Below are positions 33,437 through 44,609 of a stretch of DNA of 64,000 nucleotides, piece after piece (position 1 is the first letter of the stretch; every line of letters starts with the position of its first letter). Source of the DNA: Ehretia macrophylla (taxonomy: Eukaryota; Streptophyta; Magnoliopsida; Boraginales; Ehretiaceae); assembly GCA_037974665.1 (NCBI GenBank), contig CM075773.1:53916917-53980916 (forward strand). Direction: 5' to 3'. Under the pieces are notes generated by a model. The model did not search any database, had not been told where the DNA came from, and was given only the letters and a program-made list of their open reading frames with translations. The position numbers and the translations under genes were made by a program.

Positions 33437-34749
33437 GTACTTGGTGATGGAATTATTTGCAAGCCCAGAAGAGATAAATGCCATGAGAAGATAATGAAGA
33501 AATTGCTTGATGAATTTGACCCTTCTTCTACTGTCTCCATTTTCTCCACCAAGAACCAGTTATTTCGTTTTGAACTCAATCATTTACTTGAAATATTGTT
33601 AGATAGCTTTTTATCATTTCTTTTATTTAAGTCTCCTTATTTTTGCAGCAACAATTAATTGATGACGACTTCTATGAGAATACTGAGAATATTTCCTATT
33701 TCTTCGAAGGTACTTTTGGTTTATTAGTTTTGACTCGCTTATTAATTCCATTTATTTTTTTGTATCAGCTTTTTACTATTAGTTGATTGATTAGAGTTTT
33801 TAATAAGTTGCTAAAGACTAGATATGATATTCAAAAAGAAAAAAGAAAAAAAAAACTTGACAGATCGTGGTCTATTGTTTACTAATTATAAGGACTAAGA
33901 TTAATGAAAACGAGGATGTGTGAGCTTCAAGAAACCTTTCATTTGCTTATTGTATTTTATTATTTTAGAGTGTAATGGATAATGGTTCAATTTTGGTTTA
34001 GAGTTGATACATCGTTATCTTTTTTTGAATTTTGTGTTGATTTCTCAGTAGAAGTGGGTCTAACTTCGATCGACACATTAATAAATCTTATCACGTGAGC
34101 TTTCATGTGTTGTGTTCTCATTTAGCTTGTTGTAGGTTCTACTGAATCACTTGGTTTTGTTCAACATGGTTTATATAATGTATCATCATCTACAGGGTGC
34201 TATTTGAATAAATCCAGCCAACATTATCTCTCTTTGCCTCTTAATGTTTTGGTACATTTAGCTTCATAGAATTTGGTCAAAATTTCTATATTATGTATCT
34301 ACATCTTGCTAAATTTAACTCTATGCTAAGTGTATAGGCTTATGATTGGTTTGTGGACAGAGAAAACTTTTGATAATGAAAGCAACCAAAACAACTCTCG
34401 ATCAACAAAGTTGGGCATGGTATGCTTCCACTCAGTCCTTTCAATAAGAAGTTTGGAGAAAAATTCATGTTATGATACAATTCTTCTTGACTCGAAACTG
34501 TGTTTTTTGTGTTGTTACCTATTATGAGTTTTGAATTAAATTATTGGAGATATGGCCTGTAATTATGTAGAAGTTCATTATTCAATGCTGCTTATGGTAT
34601 TTTTGTTTTCTTGTGCCTTTATTTTGCATCTTTACACGAGCTTGATCCAGTATTTAAGGAATTTTCTTACTCAAGAGAGATTTTCAAGATTTGTAAAATC
34701 ATTAGGTTACAAGGAGCCAGCAATCATTCAATCTGTGTACATCTTTAAG
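33437..34749 (+). pseudogene. Phytanoyl-CoA dioxygenase-like gene fragment (exons 1-4)
   Basis: Exon 1 (about 33437-33566) reads GEGYLVMELFASPEEINAMR, then, after a 1-bp loss near 33482, KKLLDEFDPSSTVSIFSTKN. Exon 2 (33649-33709, after TTTTTGCAG) reads QQLIDDDFYENTENISYFFE. Exon 3 (34361-34419) begins EKTFDNE, then shifts frame to KQPKQLSINKVGHG. Exon 4 (about 34630-34749) reads DPVFKEFS, then, after another shift, FVKSLGYKEPAIIQSVYIFK, with a donor at 34750. The exon 4 acceptor is lost. Intact plant PhyH-domain proteins are Fe(II)/2-oxoglutarate dioxygenases. The following exon with the HxD metal ligands is missing. A dead, partial copy that keeps its introns. Confidence 0.85.
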
Positions 34750-35145
34750 GTATTACTACTTATATTTGTGATATACGATAATGTGGATTTACTTCCAATG
34801 TCTTTATTATGATCTTTAACCATGTTCTCTGGTTGATATTTTAAGGTACTTGAAAATATTTTGGTAAGGTAAATTTTCAAATCTCAAATTAAAACTTAAG
34901 CTTAATTAATCAATTTTAACTATTAACATCAGAGGAAATTGCATATGTATTTTCTGACTAATCGTACTGAGTAGTAACATATTATTGCAACATTACAATT
35001 TGTCAACTATTTTTTTCATATGAACAGGTAGCAAATTTCAGTGGCATAACTTTCTTTTCATTTGAATCATAACTAAGAACACAAAGTAAAACAATGCAAT
35101 TAGTGTCGCCTTATGCATTTCACATACTATTTAGATTGACTATTA

Positions 35146-35343
35146 ATGTTTGAGTGGTGTAATGACAATTATGAGGATAAAGTGTGTGATAAATTGTTAA
35201 AACTTGCTAAACCTTGTTCATTAGCAGGAACTGATGGGGAACTTTTTACTTCAAGCTCTTCGAAGTTTGTTGACGATCCTTCTTCATTTGAACATCCCAA
35301 TGTTCATGAAGATGCTACTGCAAAAAAGCAAAAGTTTCAATAG
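35146..35343 (+). pseudogene. Unidentified coding-like fragment
   Basis: A 65-codon frame (MFEWCNDNYEDKVCDK, then SSKFVDDPSSFEHPNVHEDA and KKQKF) with protein-like composition, unlike the AT-rich spacer. Further exon-like pieces on the same strand are 35650-35724 (MDSPPTDSNFRVVLISYR before GTAATC) and about 35790-35847 (DENDEDFTFLDAINFDG before GTAAGG). They could come from one unrecognised gene. No family is named. Confidence 0.4.
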
Positions 35344-36299
35344 GAAAAAAAAAACACTTTAATCTTTTTGCATAGATGCATTAAAATCCTTAAATAGGAT
35401 TCAGTTAGATAGTTCTGAAAATGGCCACTATATTTCTAAAGGTACATTTCAAATGGCCATTTTTTCGGATTACTTCTTGCTAACTCTCATTATCCAAAAT
35501 CCTTACACACCATCTACTAGGCTACTTTTTTGCTAATAGCCACTCTCTGTAAGGATAAATTCCGAACATATGTTTCAATAGGTGTTTTACTTTTGGTTGT
35601 ATTGCTAATTGTTACAAATCATACTTAGTTGCTTTTGTATCTTAGTTGTTCACTTCAGAATATGTCATCATGGATTCCCCTCCAACTGATAGTAATTTTC
35701 GCGTGGTGCTTATCAGTTACAGAGGTAATCTTATTTTTTCATGGCAGCTGGGACAAGAATTTCGTTTTAGTTGACAACAACTGATATTTGAAGATGCAGA
35801 TGAAAATGATGAAGATTTTACTTTCTTAGATGCAATAAACTTTGATGGTAAGGTGTATGGTATAATATTTCCAACCTATAGTTTAGTGTATGCTGATTTT
35901 GCAGATCCTAATCTTTGTTTTAGAAGATTGATAAGAGTTGAATCACTTGCTAATTTGTTGTCACACATCTCTACTACCTGTGGTTACCTGGTTGAATCTT
36001 GCAGACAACTTTTGTATATACATAAAACTTGCATTAGCCCGCAGGTGATGAACTTCCAAATCTTTCATGCCAATATCGTAAAACTTGCATTAGCCCATAG
36101 GTGATCAACTTCCAAATCTTTCTGCATTGTAGCTTGATTCCTTCATGTTCAACCAGTGAAGCCTCTGTGTTCTTCTACAAAATGCGAGTGTTTTAGTTGG
36201 TTTTGATAAATGCCACAGACTTTGTTTTGTTTGAATGTATTTGCTGCTTATGCTTTTTGTCTAAAGTTTGAAGTTGTGGGTTCATGCAGGAAAGGAGAC

Positions 36300-36377
36300 T
36301 ATTACTGGTATTTACCAGAGTTTAAGATTGGGAATGAGAGAAGGGAGGTTGCTGATCAGTCACTCAAGGCATATCAG
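36300..36377 (+). pseudogene. 14-3-3 protein gene, single-exon fragment
   Basis: After TTCATGCAG, 78 bases encode [20 protein letters not shown] and then ADQSLKAYQ, followed by GTTTCAG. This is the 14-3-3 segment KGDYYRYLAEFK...ADQSLKAYQ. The Arg of the phosphoserine-binding RY pair is Trp here, and Ala is Pro, so the piece is no longer under constraint. The preceding and following 14-3-3 exons were not found nearby. A captured exon inside the Helitron. Confidence 0.82.
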
Positions 36378-37826
36378 GTTTCAGCTGTTGGCATATGCTT
36401 GAATCTTTTTCCTTTCTCTTTGTTTTTTGTTTTTCTTAAAAAATTTACTTTGCTTTTTTGCCTGATTAAGCTGTATGAAATTGCTTTAAGCATGTCATTG
36501 TTCTTAAAGGTTTCATTTACTAATTTAGCTAATACTGTAGGATGCAAATAGTTGGTGCATGTTGATATGATGTTGATTATGATCTGTTCAAAGCTCACAA
36601 ATTGCTAGATTGTTCTTGTTGCATCTGAGGCATTATTTATATTAGGTGGAGGATGATTTATTGGCATTTTAAGGGCGATTATTGGCATTTCTAATTGGAT
36701 ATTGGTTACTCTTTTTTTCACAATGCATATGCACGGATGATATACTGACATTGGTTCAAACTCCTCAAATAGTTCACACAATGTCTAATGCCCTTGCATT
36801 TAAGAATTAACTAGGGGCATAAGCATATTACCTTTTTTTGAAATTGAAAACAGAAATGAATTACACACATAATGTGGAGAACATCGTACAGCTACTATTG
36901 CAGAACCACATGAAAATGATGGAACCCATCCCATATGCCCACACAGCTCGAGATGCAGATAAATGATAGCTGGTTAACTTTGGATGTTGCCTCGTCTCAT
37001 GATAAACAATTGCAGAGTAGTTGTGACATAGTTGCCTCATGTTAGCGAAGTTGCGCATGTGGTGCCAACTTATGCTGGTGAGTTTACAATTGCAGCTTAT
37101 TGAATCCCTAACTTTGTTTATAGACCCAAAAATTAAAAGATTATTAAAATTAGAGCTGTGAATTTTAGTATAAGAATGCTAATTTAATTCAATTTTATTT
37201 GTTATGTTTATGATCTTAGCTTCCAATTTAAAGAAAGAACGAAATTTTGTTAATTCTACAATGAAAATGCTCATTTATTTGACATAAGTTAGAGATACAT
37301 TTTCAGTAATTTGGATAGCATTCCATGTTTTTAATATATTACTGTTTGACACTTTTGAAGTAGACATAAACTTTGCTGCAAAAATCCCTATGCAGACAAT
37401 TGTAAATGCTTTACAGGGTCAAGAGTCTGAAAATTCTCAAGAAGCCTCGAGAGTCCTGGATATATATAATTTTGAGGCAACATGTCACAAAATGGTAAGT
37501 CTCAATCCAAAAGCTTAGAATATATACAAACCACAAAGCTTCAAATGCTAGAACATCAAATCATAACCCGGTCTGAGACGCAATTGCATAGCAAAGGAAA
37601 CGGAAGAAACTGCACTACATACTAAACTGCTGAATCTCATATAATTACAACGTTACACGAAATTTAAGATTGAATACAATCTACAGATAGATATGGCAAA
37701 CCATATTATATGAGGCATACATTTTGAAAAAGATGAAGAAAAATGAAAGTGAAGTTGTATGCATTTCGCCTACCTAGCTTTGGATGAAACAGGTATAGGA
37801 TGGTTGTTCCTCTTCAAATGTGTGCA

Positions 37827-38003
37827 CTAAGTAACACGAATAAGTAGCACGACCATAATAAAGATGCATGTCATAATTAAGTAGACAAGCCAAGTGAAGC
37901 ATGAAGTCTTCCAGCTCTGCGAGTATACATTGACAGCCCGAGTATTTGCATGCCCCGTGCTTGTCAAGCTTTGCTCAACTGCTTTCTCTGTTGACTCAAG
38001 TAC
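37827..38003 (-). pseudogene. USE1 SNARE gene, last-exon fragment
   Basis: On the minus strand, after AACTGCAG, the exon encodes [38 protein letters not shown] and [15 protein letters not shown], then TAG at 37829-37827. This is the C-terminus of plant USE1, a Golgi-to-ER retrograde SNARE: the end of the SNARE helix and the tail-anchor membrane helix. The reading frame is intact through the stop. The upstream exons should lie to the right, but the Helitron ends only about 500 bp away and none are seen. Opposite in strand to the other captured pieces. Confidence 0.85.
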
Positions 38004-38490
38004 CTGCAGTTCATTTTGTAATTACAGTATGAGACAAGATCATTGTTACATATATATTCACGCACGTATGCGTCTACTGTATCTGTCTTAATATATTCTT
38101 TTGTGAATGTGTATTACGAATATGTATCTTAATATTGAATTTGTGATACACTACAATAAAAATAATATTTTGCAAATGCAATTCAAGCAGATTATAATCT
38201 GGGTAGCATCTTTTGTGCCTTCCCTACTGTAAATGTGTGTTTATATATGTGTTTATGTTCTAATATGTTATTGTATCTTGTTTACTATTATATGGATAAT
38301 ACTATTTATCCAACAATTTCATTTAATCAATACAGGTTGATTTTTATTGTATTAAATTTTAAAACGTTTATTATAATTTTTAGAAAAAGGTAATCACAAT
38401 TAAAAAAAAAAAAACTTGCAACTTGTATAATGTATATCTCATTTAAAAATTTCATATACAACATTTGTTTCAATATACATTGGGTTCAGT

Positions 38491-38520
38491 CCGTACATTT
38501 GTACGGGCAAACCTAACTAG
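38491..38520 (+). repeat. Helitron 3' terminus (hairpin plus CTAG)
   Basis: Stem CCGTACA/TGTACGG (7 bp as drawn, with a TT centre; 6 bp if a 4-base loop is allowed) at 38491-38506. Then the 10-base spacer GCAAACCTAA, CTAG, and a T in the flank. This fits the family rule of a small hairpin about 10-12 bases before CTRR, with insertion between A and T. Confidence 0.82.
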
Positions 38521-41040
38521 TATGTACATATATATGTGTGTGTGCTTGTGTATCTATTAAAAATTTCTCATCCAGAAATATTTTTCCCTATGAGTTAAGC
38601 ACAAAAAAAATTCTCCAAATAAATATTTTTCCTTACAAATATTTTCTGCTAACATTTTACGAAAACAAAGGAACCCAAGTAAAATATAGTTGCCATGTTG
38701 TAGGGCAATTTCTAAACCGCGTTTTGTTTTTTTGGGTCGAGTAAACGTCTATAATACGTTTTTTTTGGGGTTAGGTGCAGCCCCTGACTAGAAATAGTCT
38801 GTTGTTGTATGAGGTTTCCTCGAATTTTCATGGGTCCTTTTTTTTGGTGATATTTTTTTTTTTCACGCGTTCTGAAAGATAATTATTTACTGAAGAATTA
38901 TTTCCAGTGACGGTGTGCTGCTAGAAATTTCCGTTGTGTTTCGTGGAACCTTCGAGTTCCTCTTGATGGATTGTTTCTTAGAAATTTCAAGTGGTCTGAA
39001 TCCAAATTTATAAAAAAGTCGTTAAAAACAACTTTGATCCCTGTTTACCAATTTATCCCTCCTTTCTTTTTTTATATTTAACAATTGAGTTAAATCAATG
39101 AATGAGAACTCATCAATTCATTGATGGGTTTAGATATTTTAGAATATAATTAATTATTTTTTTGTCAAATAATCACACATCTATACAATATGATTCAATA
39201 CCATTAGATACTTGAAACTATTTTCCGTTTTAGCTTTAGAGAGTTCTCAACAACAAATTCCTCACCCTAACATTAGAAATTCATAGAACATTTTTTTTTT
39301 CTATTTAATTATATATTGCTATCTATTACAACACAAAATAGGCTCTTAGAGCTGCTGTGTACACAACAGAAAAAACGTAAAAACAGAACATGATACACTT
39401 GGATTGGCAAAGGACGGAGAACATCGAGGCTGTGGATCAGGGGGGCAACATTGGAGCCGGCAGTGGCCATCCAGATGAAGCAACCCGAAAAGCGCCGTGC
39501 CATTCTCCAGCGAAACAATTGTCGGCAAGAGCCCTGAAATCATCTCAGAATAGGTGGTTGTTGCACTTGTAGGTCGGCAGGTAGTTGCTCCGGCGGCGTG
39601 GCTTTCTCCAGGGATTGCTACGGCAACGCCGAACCAGTTGGCTGTTGTTTTTGGTGATGTATTTTGAGTTTGGGTTTTGTTACTTGTCAAATATGGCATT
39701 AGTTGAACTCTCTCTTAGTGTGTTTTTACAGACACCGGAAAGATTAGTACTTTAAGGGAACTGCAGGTTCTGTGGGTTTTATTTTTAATTATTTTTTGGT
39801 GAATCAAGGCCAGGGCATTGTAAAAAATAAGAGAAAATTCAATATACTGTCATACTTCTTTTCTAACCAAAAAAATTTGAGTGTGTCTATGCCCACGCAC
39901 ATGTTAATGTGACTTCACAGCTATGGCTTGAGCATGAATTGTTTAACGCAAATTACAAGTCTATACTAATAAGAATAATTCACGGAAACAACATGAAATT
40001 AATGTTGGAGATAAATCTTTATTGAAGAGAGAATTTATTAAAATGAACATATTCTCCCTCTGAGTCTTCTTCATCCGATCCAAACGCTACACCGCTCTGA
40101 TCCTCACCATTAGCCCTCTGGACATACTCTCTGCTGCTTCTATTCTTCTAACAAAGGAAAGCATCTACAGCCCTTCTAAGAGTTTGAGATATCTAGCTCC
40201 ATGGGAGCTATTGTATGTCGGGAGAATTTGCTTTTGGCGTCTATTTATAGGATCCTTGATGTAAGTTTGGTGGAACTTCCATATTTACTTTTTCGAATTT
40301 ATTTTCTTTTATTTTTTGAGTCAATAATATTAACCACACTAATTGGCCCTGGACCCACCTCCATGGCTTTTGGAAACTTCTTGGAAGTCTCCCATCACCT
40401 AACACCCCCGCCCCCCCCCCCAAACTGTCTCACGTATATATATTTTTGAAAAATATAATATGGATAATGGGTGTAACAGTGTAAGGTGTGTTTGGGGTGG
40501 GGGTGGGGGCGGGGAGGGGGGGGGCGCGGCGAGGGGGCGAAAAATGGAAAAAAAAAATATTTTTTACTTCTTTTAACTAATTTTTTTAACCAAATAATAT
40601 ATTGTCATTGACCAATTTTTTATTACTACCAAATACCAAAATATTAAAAAATATATTTTTCAAAAAAATATTTTACGAAAATGGACAGAGCCTTAATTCT
40701 ATAATTTTCTCCACTTATCAAATTCTTAAAATACATTTTCATAATACATCAAAAACCAACAAAGCATAAACTTGTCTTTATAAAACTTTACTTTCAGAAC
40801 TTAGACAAAAATAAACTCATAATGATGTTTCTTCTTTGATTTTTTTTTTTAAAGGGAGAGTTAATTTAATATTACATTACACACCGAGAATCGATTTAAA
40901 AACTTCTCGCACACCAAGTAAAAATTACACCTCTAGAGTAAATGGCCAGTGGTTCTTAATTGAAATAAGGTAAAGTATTTCAATACAACATATTAATACT
41001 ATATGTCGTAAATTATTAGTATATAAGATTAGTAATATTC
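38521..41040. other. Spacer with no recognised gene
   Basis: Mostly AT-rich. 39309-39699 has a 117-codon minus-strand frame (KTTANWFGVAVAIPGESHAA and on) and overlapping frames of mixed composition that match nothing I recognise. A minus-strand TATAAATAG sits near 40240-40248, upstream of the block 40060-40200, which could be LTR-like. 40494-40540 is a G-run array. TCTATACTAATAAGAA at about 39959 resembles a Helitron 5' end, without a partner. Confidence 0.4.
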
Positions 41041-42328
41041 ATTCTTTTTGGAGCCGCATATTTATCCTTCCTAAAGGCAGTCTTGAAGATATTGAGAAGA
41101 TTCAAGATTCTTGCAGCTTTCTTATGGTCTGGTTCGGAGAATATGGGCAAAAAGGCTAAAGTTGCATGGGATGATGTTTGCAAAAGAGTCGATGAAGGGG
41201 GGCTTGGTATCACTCATTTACAGGATTGTAATCAAGTAGCCATTATGAGATACTTATGGATTTTACACACAAAACAGAAATCTATTTGGTGTAGGTGGGT
41301 TTATGCTAATTATCTCCGAAGGTTTGATGTTTGGGATCTCCCAATGCCTAGCAACCCCACTTGGGCGTGGAGGAAAATCTTACAATTGAGGCATTTGGCG
41401 AGATCTTTTATGGTTCACAGAATCGGCAATGGTCTTAATACAAAGTTTTGAAAAGATCGTTGGCATCCAATGGGCATCTTAGTTGATGTTTTGGGAGAGC
41501 AAACTATTCTGAATTCTGGCCTTAATCCAAATGCACTGGTGAACGACTACATTTCCAATGATCAATGGAATTGGCCTTCGAATGTCCCCATCCTCAATCA
41601 GATTTTTCACCAGTTAGAGGATATTACTCTTGATCCTAATCCTCATGATGGTATTTTCTGGATTAACTCTCCTCAAGGAAATTACAGGTCGCGTTAGGCT
41701 CTTGAGCTTATCAAACCTCAATTTCCTTATGTCGAGTGGCATGGTTCTATTTGGTTCAAACAAGCTATCCCTAAACATTCTTTTTGTGCTTGGCTTAGTT
41801 GGATTAACAGGCTCCCTACTAAAAGTCGACTCCTTGCTTGGGGGATGTCCATTGATCCTCTTTGCGTTTTTTGTCGAGGTAGCTTTGAAGATAGATAGCA
41901 TTTGTTTGGCACTTGTTCATTCTCACGTAGGCTCTGGACCAAATGATGGAAGTTGTGTAAAGGGTCCCTTCTATCAACAACTGGCAGAGAATGGAAGATT
42001 GGATTAACAGTATTGCTACATTAGACTCTTTTCAAGCCATCTCCATGAAGCATTTCTTTGGAGCATACACCTATCACTTGTGGAAAGAAAGAAACAGGAG
42101 ACTCTATAGTAATGAAGCATTATCTGAGGAAGATATTTTTGTTAATATTAGCTTTGATGTTAAAACTAAATTGTGCAAGGCTAAGAAAGTTAAATATTCT
42201 CTTAAGAACCACGCAATCTGTAGAGCCTAGAACTTAGATGATCACAATTTTTGGTAGACTATTACTTATCTTTTGTAAATATTTTTTGTGATTTATACAA
42301 CCGCTTGCTTTTAGCAAAAAAAAAAAAA
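41041..42328 (+). mobile_element. 5'-truncated L1-type LINE
   Basis: The 3' end of a plant L1. FWSRIFILPKG and, in a second frame, KAKVAWDDVCKRVDEGGLGI are the end of reverse transcriptase. WRKILQLRHLARSFMVHRIG follows, then a zinc-binding RVT segment: WHGSIWFKQAIPKHSFCAWL, NRLPTKSRLLAWGM and DPLCVFC. The tail after 42240 ends in 13 A at about 42316-42328. At least four frame changes or stops (near 41090, 41450, 41697 and 41900) show it is dead. No target duplication was identified. The endonuclease and most of the polymerase are missing, as usual for 5'-truncated insertions. Confidence 0.82.
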
Positions 42329-42736
42329 TTGTGTCTTACTACTCTACCACTCAAAATTTAACTTTTAATTTCAACAAATTATGTAATAATCCTTATATTT
42401 ACCGATTGAGAAATTCCTCATTCTTTTCCTTTCCTTTTCTCCTTTGTCTTTTCCTCTTTGTCTTTTCCTCTTTTTATCTACTTTGTTTCCACAAGTCAAG
42501 AGTTAAACAATGGGCCACGGTGATTCAAAAAAAATAAATAAACAAACTATTTCTAGAAATAAAACTAAATCAAAATTGTAGATACTTTCCTTCAGAGGAC
42601 CAAAACATAAAAATTATTTTCTTTTGCAAGCATGCTCACACGTAAGAAAGATATCACATAACCCAATCAATCAAAACAATGAATGAAAGAAAGAATGCAT
42701 AAAAAAACATTTCCATTAAATAACCATCACCACCCT

Positions 42737-43099
42737 GAAGTGCACTTGAAGCTACATAACAACAACAAAAACAAAAACAAACAAACGGCGTTGGGGAAGA
42801 GGGCAGTTTCCAGGAAGCGTCTGCTAGTCAATGGCGTACATTTTTGACAAAGTTAGCCTCTCAAATTTGAGTGGCCGATGTGAAATATCATGCCACCAAA
42901 AAGCCCTTCTGACCAGAAGTGCACTTGAAGCCAACATAACAACAACAACAACAACAAAAAACAAACCAACCGCGTTGCGAAAGAGGGCAGTTTCCAGGAA
43001 GCTTCTGCTAGTCAATGGCGTACATTTTTGACAAAGTTAGCCTCACAAATTTGAGTAGCCGATGTGAAATATCATGCCACCAAAAAGCCCTTCTGACCA
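42737..43099. repeat. Two-unit tandem repeat (179 and 184 bp)
   Basis: Units 42737-42915 and 42916-43099 both start GAAGTGCACTTGAAG and end CCCTTCTGACCA. Each contains a CAACAA-rich tract and the block GAGGGCAGTTTCCAGGAAGC through GATGTGAAATATCATGCCAC. That block also occurs at 10545-10660 and, in part, at 14920-14990. Confidence 0.85.
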
Positions 43100-43472
43100 A
43101 TAAGGACCCTACAATTGTATGATGGTTATTGGCTGAAACAGCATATGTTAAAACATGACATTCTACACGTCTCCACGCACACCACTAACATCACTATGAC
43201 CATGATGTATTTCACGCACAACAAATCAATTTTGCACGACTAGTCAACTGCTCACGTTTGAAGACATGATTCAGTTAGCTCAGCTTTTGTTTGCCATTTA
43301 CCTTGTTGTTGTACTTGATATATGATATATAATATTTTTAATATATAAATGAAATTGTGGTGCTCCACTGGTCAATAGAGACCATTATACGAAAAACTCA
43401 AATTTCATCTTGGTATCTCGGAGCCAAGGCCAACGCCATAATGAGTCATGAAACCCCAGTAATTCATTTGGT

Positions 43473-43900
43473 GGTGTCGATCACTACAAAAAAATTAAAT
43501 TTTGTGAGAGACGATTCCTCTTATCATGTCGTTGCCAATTTAAAATTTACGACGGCACAGTGAGGGAAACTTTCTGTTAGATATGAAGTTGTCGTCAAAA
43601 TCGTTCCCCTCACCAAACTGTCACCAATTTGGCAACGGCAGCCAAACTATCTCCATCCCGTCTCCAAATTCTCCATCACCAAGCCCTGGCCATCATTTCC
43701 CGTCTCCAGGCCGTCATTACATTTTGCTGTCATCGAGCCCTCCTCAACTGGTGCCGTCCCAAATCTGTCACCAAATTTCTCATCGCCAAGTCCTCGCCAA
43801 TCTTTCCCCTCACCCGCCCGTTACCAATTATTATTGTCACCGAGCACTCACCAACTGAACCCCTCACCAAACCGTTACCAAAATTTGTGTCTCCAAGCCC
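43473..43900 (+). other. CACTA-like end and CACCAA-rich low-complexity stretch
   Basis: CACTACAAAAAAATTAAA at 43473, followed by GTGAGAGACGATTCC, resembles a CACTA (En/Spm) terminus and sub-terminal region. No opposite end was found. 43600-43900 is C-rich, built from degenerate repeats such as CCAAGCCCTC and CACCAA. Open frames here are of repeat origin, not genes. Confidence 0.3.
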
Positions 43901-44088
43901 TCCAATCTTTCCTCTGGCCAATCCGTCACAAACCCTTCCCTTCACCAAGCCGTCACCAAGCCCTCACTAACTTAACCATTCCATTGACTTGAACTTCTCA
44001 TAACTCTTTCACTAATTTTGAAATATCATCCCAAAGTTAACCTGTTTGATATGTGAAATTCATTTCAAATAATGTCGAAAATACCATA

Positions 44089-44540
44089 TGACGAGGGGTT
44101 CCCGAGCTGAGCTAAATGAGCCGGCCTTCTGAGCAGAGATGGGTTAATCCGCGCTCCGTCAGCAGCTCGTTCAGCTCAATGTCCAACCTAGATGACTGAC
44201 CCAACCCCGTTAACCCCGACCTCAGTTCTAGTTGTTCCGATGGGACATAAAGCTGCGTCGCAATAAATGCTGTCAGACCTGAACTTAGTATAAATAGAGC
44301 CCCACCCCCTTCATTTGAGGGGATCTCGCTATTAATTGCTCTCAACTGCTTTATCAGCTCGGACATACTAATCGTTCGCACGCCTGAGGGGAAAATCCGG
44401 GTCGTCACCCCGCCTTTTCCTTGCTTTCCTTGTGCAGGTCCTACAGCCGACCAAGAAAGTGCAGCTCGGAGGCGGACCAGAGAAGTCCAGCTCGGCCAAA
44501 GCAGCTCCCAAATTCAACTGTGAGACTTTCAACCTCGACA
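44089..44540 (+). repeat. 5' LTR of element D
   Basis: 452 bp, TG to CA. TATA-like AGTATAAATAGAG near 44289. Immediately followed by the primer-binding site. Confidence 0.92.
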
Positions 44541-44609
44541 GTTTGGCGCCGTCTGTGGGAAACGACGAGTTCTTTTATTACTCTCTTTGCCACTCATTGA
44601 GAAACCATC

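Larger units (their letters stand above)
32919..38520 (+). mobile_element. Helitron with captured gene fragments (5' end tentative)
   Basis: The 3' end is clear: a hairpin CCGTACATTTGTACGG (38491-38506), ten bases, then CTAG at 38517-38520, followed by T. This is the textbook Helitron terminus. The 5' end is less sure. CTTGTACTATATTTTAATAT (from about 32919), followed by short 'ACCATAATGTCC' and 'CTATATTGTCC' motifs, resembles plant Helitron 5' ends, but the canonical leading TC is not clean. Inside are exons of at least three unrelated host genes with intron borders, on both strands. No Rep/helicase gene is seen, so it is non-autonomous. Confidence 0.65.

Noticed and set aside
36300-38003. 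Intact 14-3-3 or USE1 genes
   Set aside because: Only one exon of each is present, on opposite strands, and a key 14-3-3 Arg is replaced; captured fragments explain this better.
43583-43970. Ser/Pro-rich overlapping frames
   Set aside because: Arise from CACCAA/CCAAGCCCTC low-complexity repeats, open in several frames at once.
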